Part shown: positions 62,836 through 64,000 of the stretch, piece after piece
Numbering within the stretch: position 1 is the stretch's first letter
Layout of the letters: every line of letters begins with the position of its first letter
Assembly (NCBI RefSeq): GCF_017876625.1
Contig: NZ_JAGIOH010000001.1
Coordinates: forward strand, 1,488,001 to 1,552,000
DNA from: Streptomyces syringium
GTDB taxonomy: Bacteria; Actinomycetota; Actinomycetes; Streptomycetales; Streptomycetaceae
Length of the DNA stretch: 64,000 nt
Reading direction: 5' to 3'
Position numbers and translations under genes: made by a program
Notes under the pieces: model-generated
Told to the model about the DNA's origin: nothing
What the model saw: the letters and a program-made list of their open reading frames with translations, nothing else
Databases searched by the model: none

Positions 62836-64000
62836 CCCTGCTTCTTCGCCTTCTGGCTTTCGTTGAACTCGTCCACGAGCTTCTGGTGTTCCTTGAGGTT
62901 CTTGGTGAACCGCGTCTTCCCGTCGATGGAGACGAAGTAGTACCAGTCACCGGCCTCGGGGTCCATCGCGGCCTTGAGCGCCTCGGCCCCGGGGTTGCCG
63001 ATGGGACCGGGTGTCAGACCCCGGTAGAAGTACGTGTTGTACGGGTCGTCGAAGGACCGGAGCTGCTTGGGGCTGAGGTCCAGCTTGCTCTGGTTCTTCA
63101 GGTAGTTGTACGTCGAGTCGAATTCCAGCTTGCCGTTCGTCTCGATGTTGGTCGGCTTGAGGCGGTTGTATATGACGCGCGCCATCTTGCGGAAGTCGTC
63201 GTGCGTCATGCCCTCCGCGTTGACCATGCTCGCCACGGTGATGAGCTGGAGCGGGGACTTCAGGCCCAGTTCCTTGGCCTTGCCCTCCAGGTCTTCCTTG
63301 GCGTAGTTCTCCTTGGCCCGCGCGACCATCTGCTTGAGGATGGCCTCCGGCTTGGTGCCCTTGGCCGCGCTGTACTGCGACGGGTAGAGGAAGCCCTCCA
63401 GCGGGTCCTTGATCTTGGGGTCGCTGTTGGCCCACTCGGGCAGCCCGAGGTTCTTCACCTGGCTGGTGGCGACGTCCTTGGTCGTGCCCTGCTTCAGACC
63501 GAGCTTCTGGTCGATCGCGGCATAGATCTGGACGGCCCGGCGTCCCTCACCGATGGTGAGGAAGTTTCCGGTGTGGGTCATCATCGCGACGGCCGCCGAA
63601 CCCGACATCTCCTTGCGGAGGGTGTAGGTGCCCGGCTGGATGGCCACGCCCTTGCCGGCGGCCGCGGTGAAGGCGCCGACGCTCTTGACCACGCCCGCCT
63701 TCTCCAGGACCTGGCCCATCCCGGTCAGGGTCGAACCCTTGGGGATCTCGACCTGGACCTCGCCGCTGCCCTCGCCCGAGTAGTCGGGCGCGGCACCGAA
63801 GTGGGTCTGCCAGTAGTCGTAGGCGAGGTAGCCGCCACCGCCCACGACGCCGACGAGCACGACGGCGACGAGCAGGCAGGCCGTGCCGCTGCGGCGCTTG
63901 TTCTTGCCCTTGGCGTTGCCTTTGGACTTGCCCTTGCCGCGGCGGTCGCGACGGCTCTCCTCGCGGGAGTCGTCCGTGCCGTCGGGATCGTCGGGGTCGT
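62832..64000 (-). CDS. mltG: Endolytic murein transglycosylase MltG, 5'-truncated by the window
   Basis: The gene continues past the right edge; about 389 codons are visible. The visible N-terminal part is cytosolic and highly charged (acidic Asp/Asp-Pro, then Lys/Arg/Gly). One membrane segment follows (LLVAVVLVGVVGGGGYLAY), then the extracytoplasmic LysM-like and YceG domains. The catalytic Glu is probably that of VASMVNAEGM. VIYNRL and DSTYNYL are typical YceG segments. The enzyme cuts nascent glycan strands during peptidoglycan synthesis. Confidence 0.94.
   Translation of the reverse strand, partial: DPDDPDGTDDSREESRRDRRGKGKSKGNAKGKNKRRSGTACLLVAVVLVGVVGGGGYLAYDYWQTHFGAAPDYSGEGSGEVQVEIPKGSTLTGMGQVLEKAGVVKSVGAFTAAAGKGVAIQPGTYTLRKEMSGSAAVAMMTHTGNFLTIGEGRRAVQIYAAIDQKLGLKQGTTKDVATSQVKNLGLPEWANSDPKIKDPLEGFLYPSQYSAAKGTKPEAILKQMVARAKENYAKEDLEGKAKELGLKSPLQLITVASMVNAEGMTHDDFRKMARVIYNRLKPTNIETNGKLEFDSTYNYLKNQSKLDLSPKQLRSFDDPYNTYFYRGLTPGPIGNPGAEALKAAMDPEAGDWYYFVSIDGKTRFTKNLKEHQKLVDEFNESQKAKKQG

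Overview
The window is chromosomal DNA from a Streptomyces species. The GC content is very high, GTG and TTG starts are common, and genes are packed with 1-8 base stop/start overlaps. It also carries actinobacterial markers: BldD, sIHF (the streptomycete integration host factor), GuaB1 and a motor-less PriA. From memory, the gene order matches the S. coelicolor core chromosome from about SCO1397 to SCO1498. I saw no tRNA, rRNA, CRISPR array, insertion sequence, prophage or conjugative element.

Layout. 1-10.5 kb: the start of a probable c-di-GMP signalling gene coupled to a SAM methyltransferase, then an acetyltransferase, a secreted C39-like protease, a small P-loop kinase, an EccA/SpoVK-like AAA ATPase and two coupled CNNM/CBS membrane proteins. 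10-16.4 kb: a leftward riboflavin operon (ribD-ribE-ribM-ribBA-ribH) under an FMN riboswitch, running on into hisE, hisG and a small membrane protein. 16.6-24 kb: a DasR-type chitinase promoter and a chiD-like chitinase, an MFS exporter, a striking secreted His/Asn/Gly repeat protein, a uracil/xanthine permease and a DUF5995 protein. 24-30 kb: a leftward lysine-catabolism cluster (amino-acid permease, Lrp regulator, LysR regulator, 5-aminovaleramidase, lysine 2-monooxygenase). 30-44 kb: guaB1, a SorC/DeoR regulator, rpe, rsmB, fmt, an HTH protein, priA, metK, coaBC, rpoZ, gmk and sIHF. 44-54.6 kb: the pyrimidine operon pyrR-pyrB-pyrC-(membrane protein)-carA-carB-pyrD-pyrF, opened by a PyrR-type RNA motif over the pyrR Shine-Dalgarno. 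54.7-64 kb: bldD with its own operator, nusB, efp, a divergent M24 peptidase, a P-loop protein, and the shikimate genes aroQ-aroB-aroK-aroC and aroE with mltG.

How the parts work together. The central part is housekeeping: nucleotide, flavin, SAM and CoA synthesis plus translation and transcription factors. Two catabolic modules sit beside it, chitin (chiD with a DasR site) and lysine (a 5-aminovalerate route with its own permease and two regulators). BldD is the c-di-GMP-responsive developmental repressor, and the left edge probably encodes a c-di-GMP enzyme, so signal maker and reader may lie about 54 kb apart.

The points I find most worth attention are the His-rich repeat protein at 20.6-21.6 kb, the PyrR leader motif, a structured C-rich transcript candidate near 4.9 kb, repeated TTGCG elements shared by the lysine genes and the permease, and an M24 peptidase that has lost its usual metal ligands.
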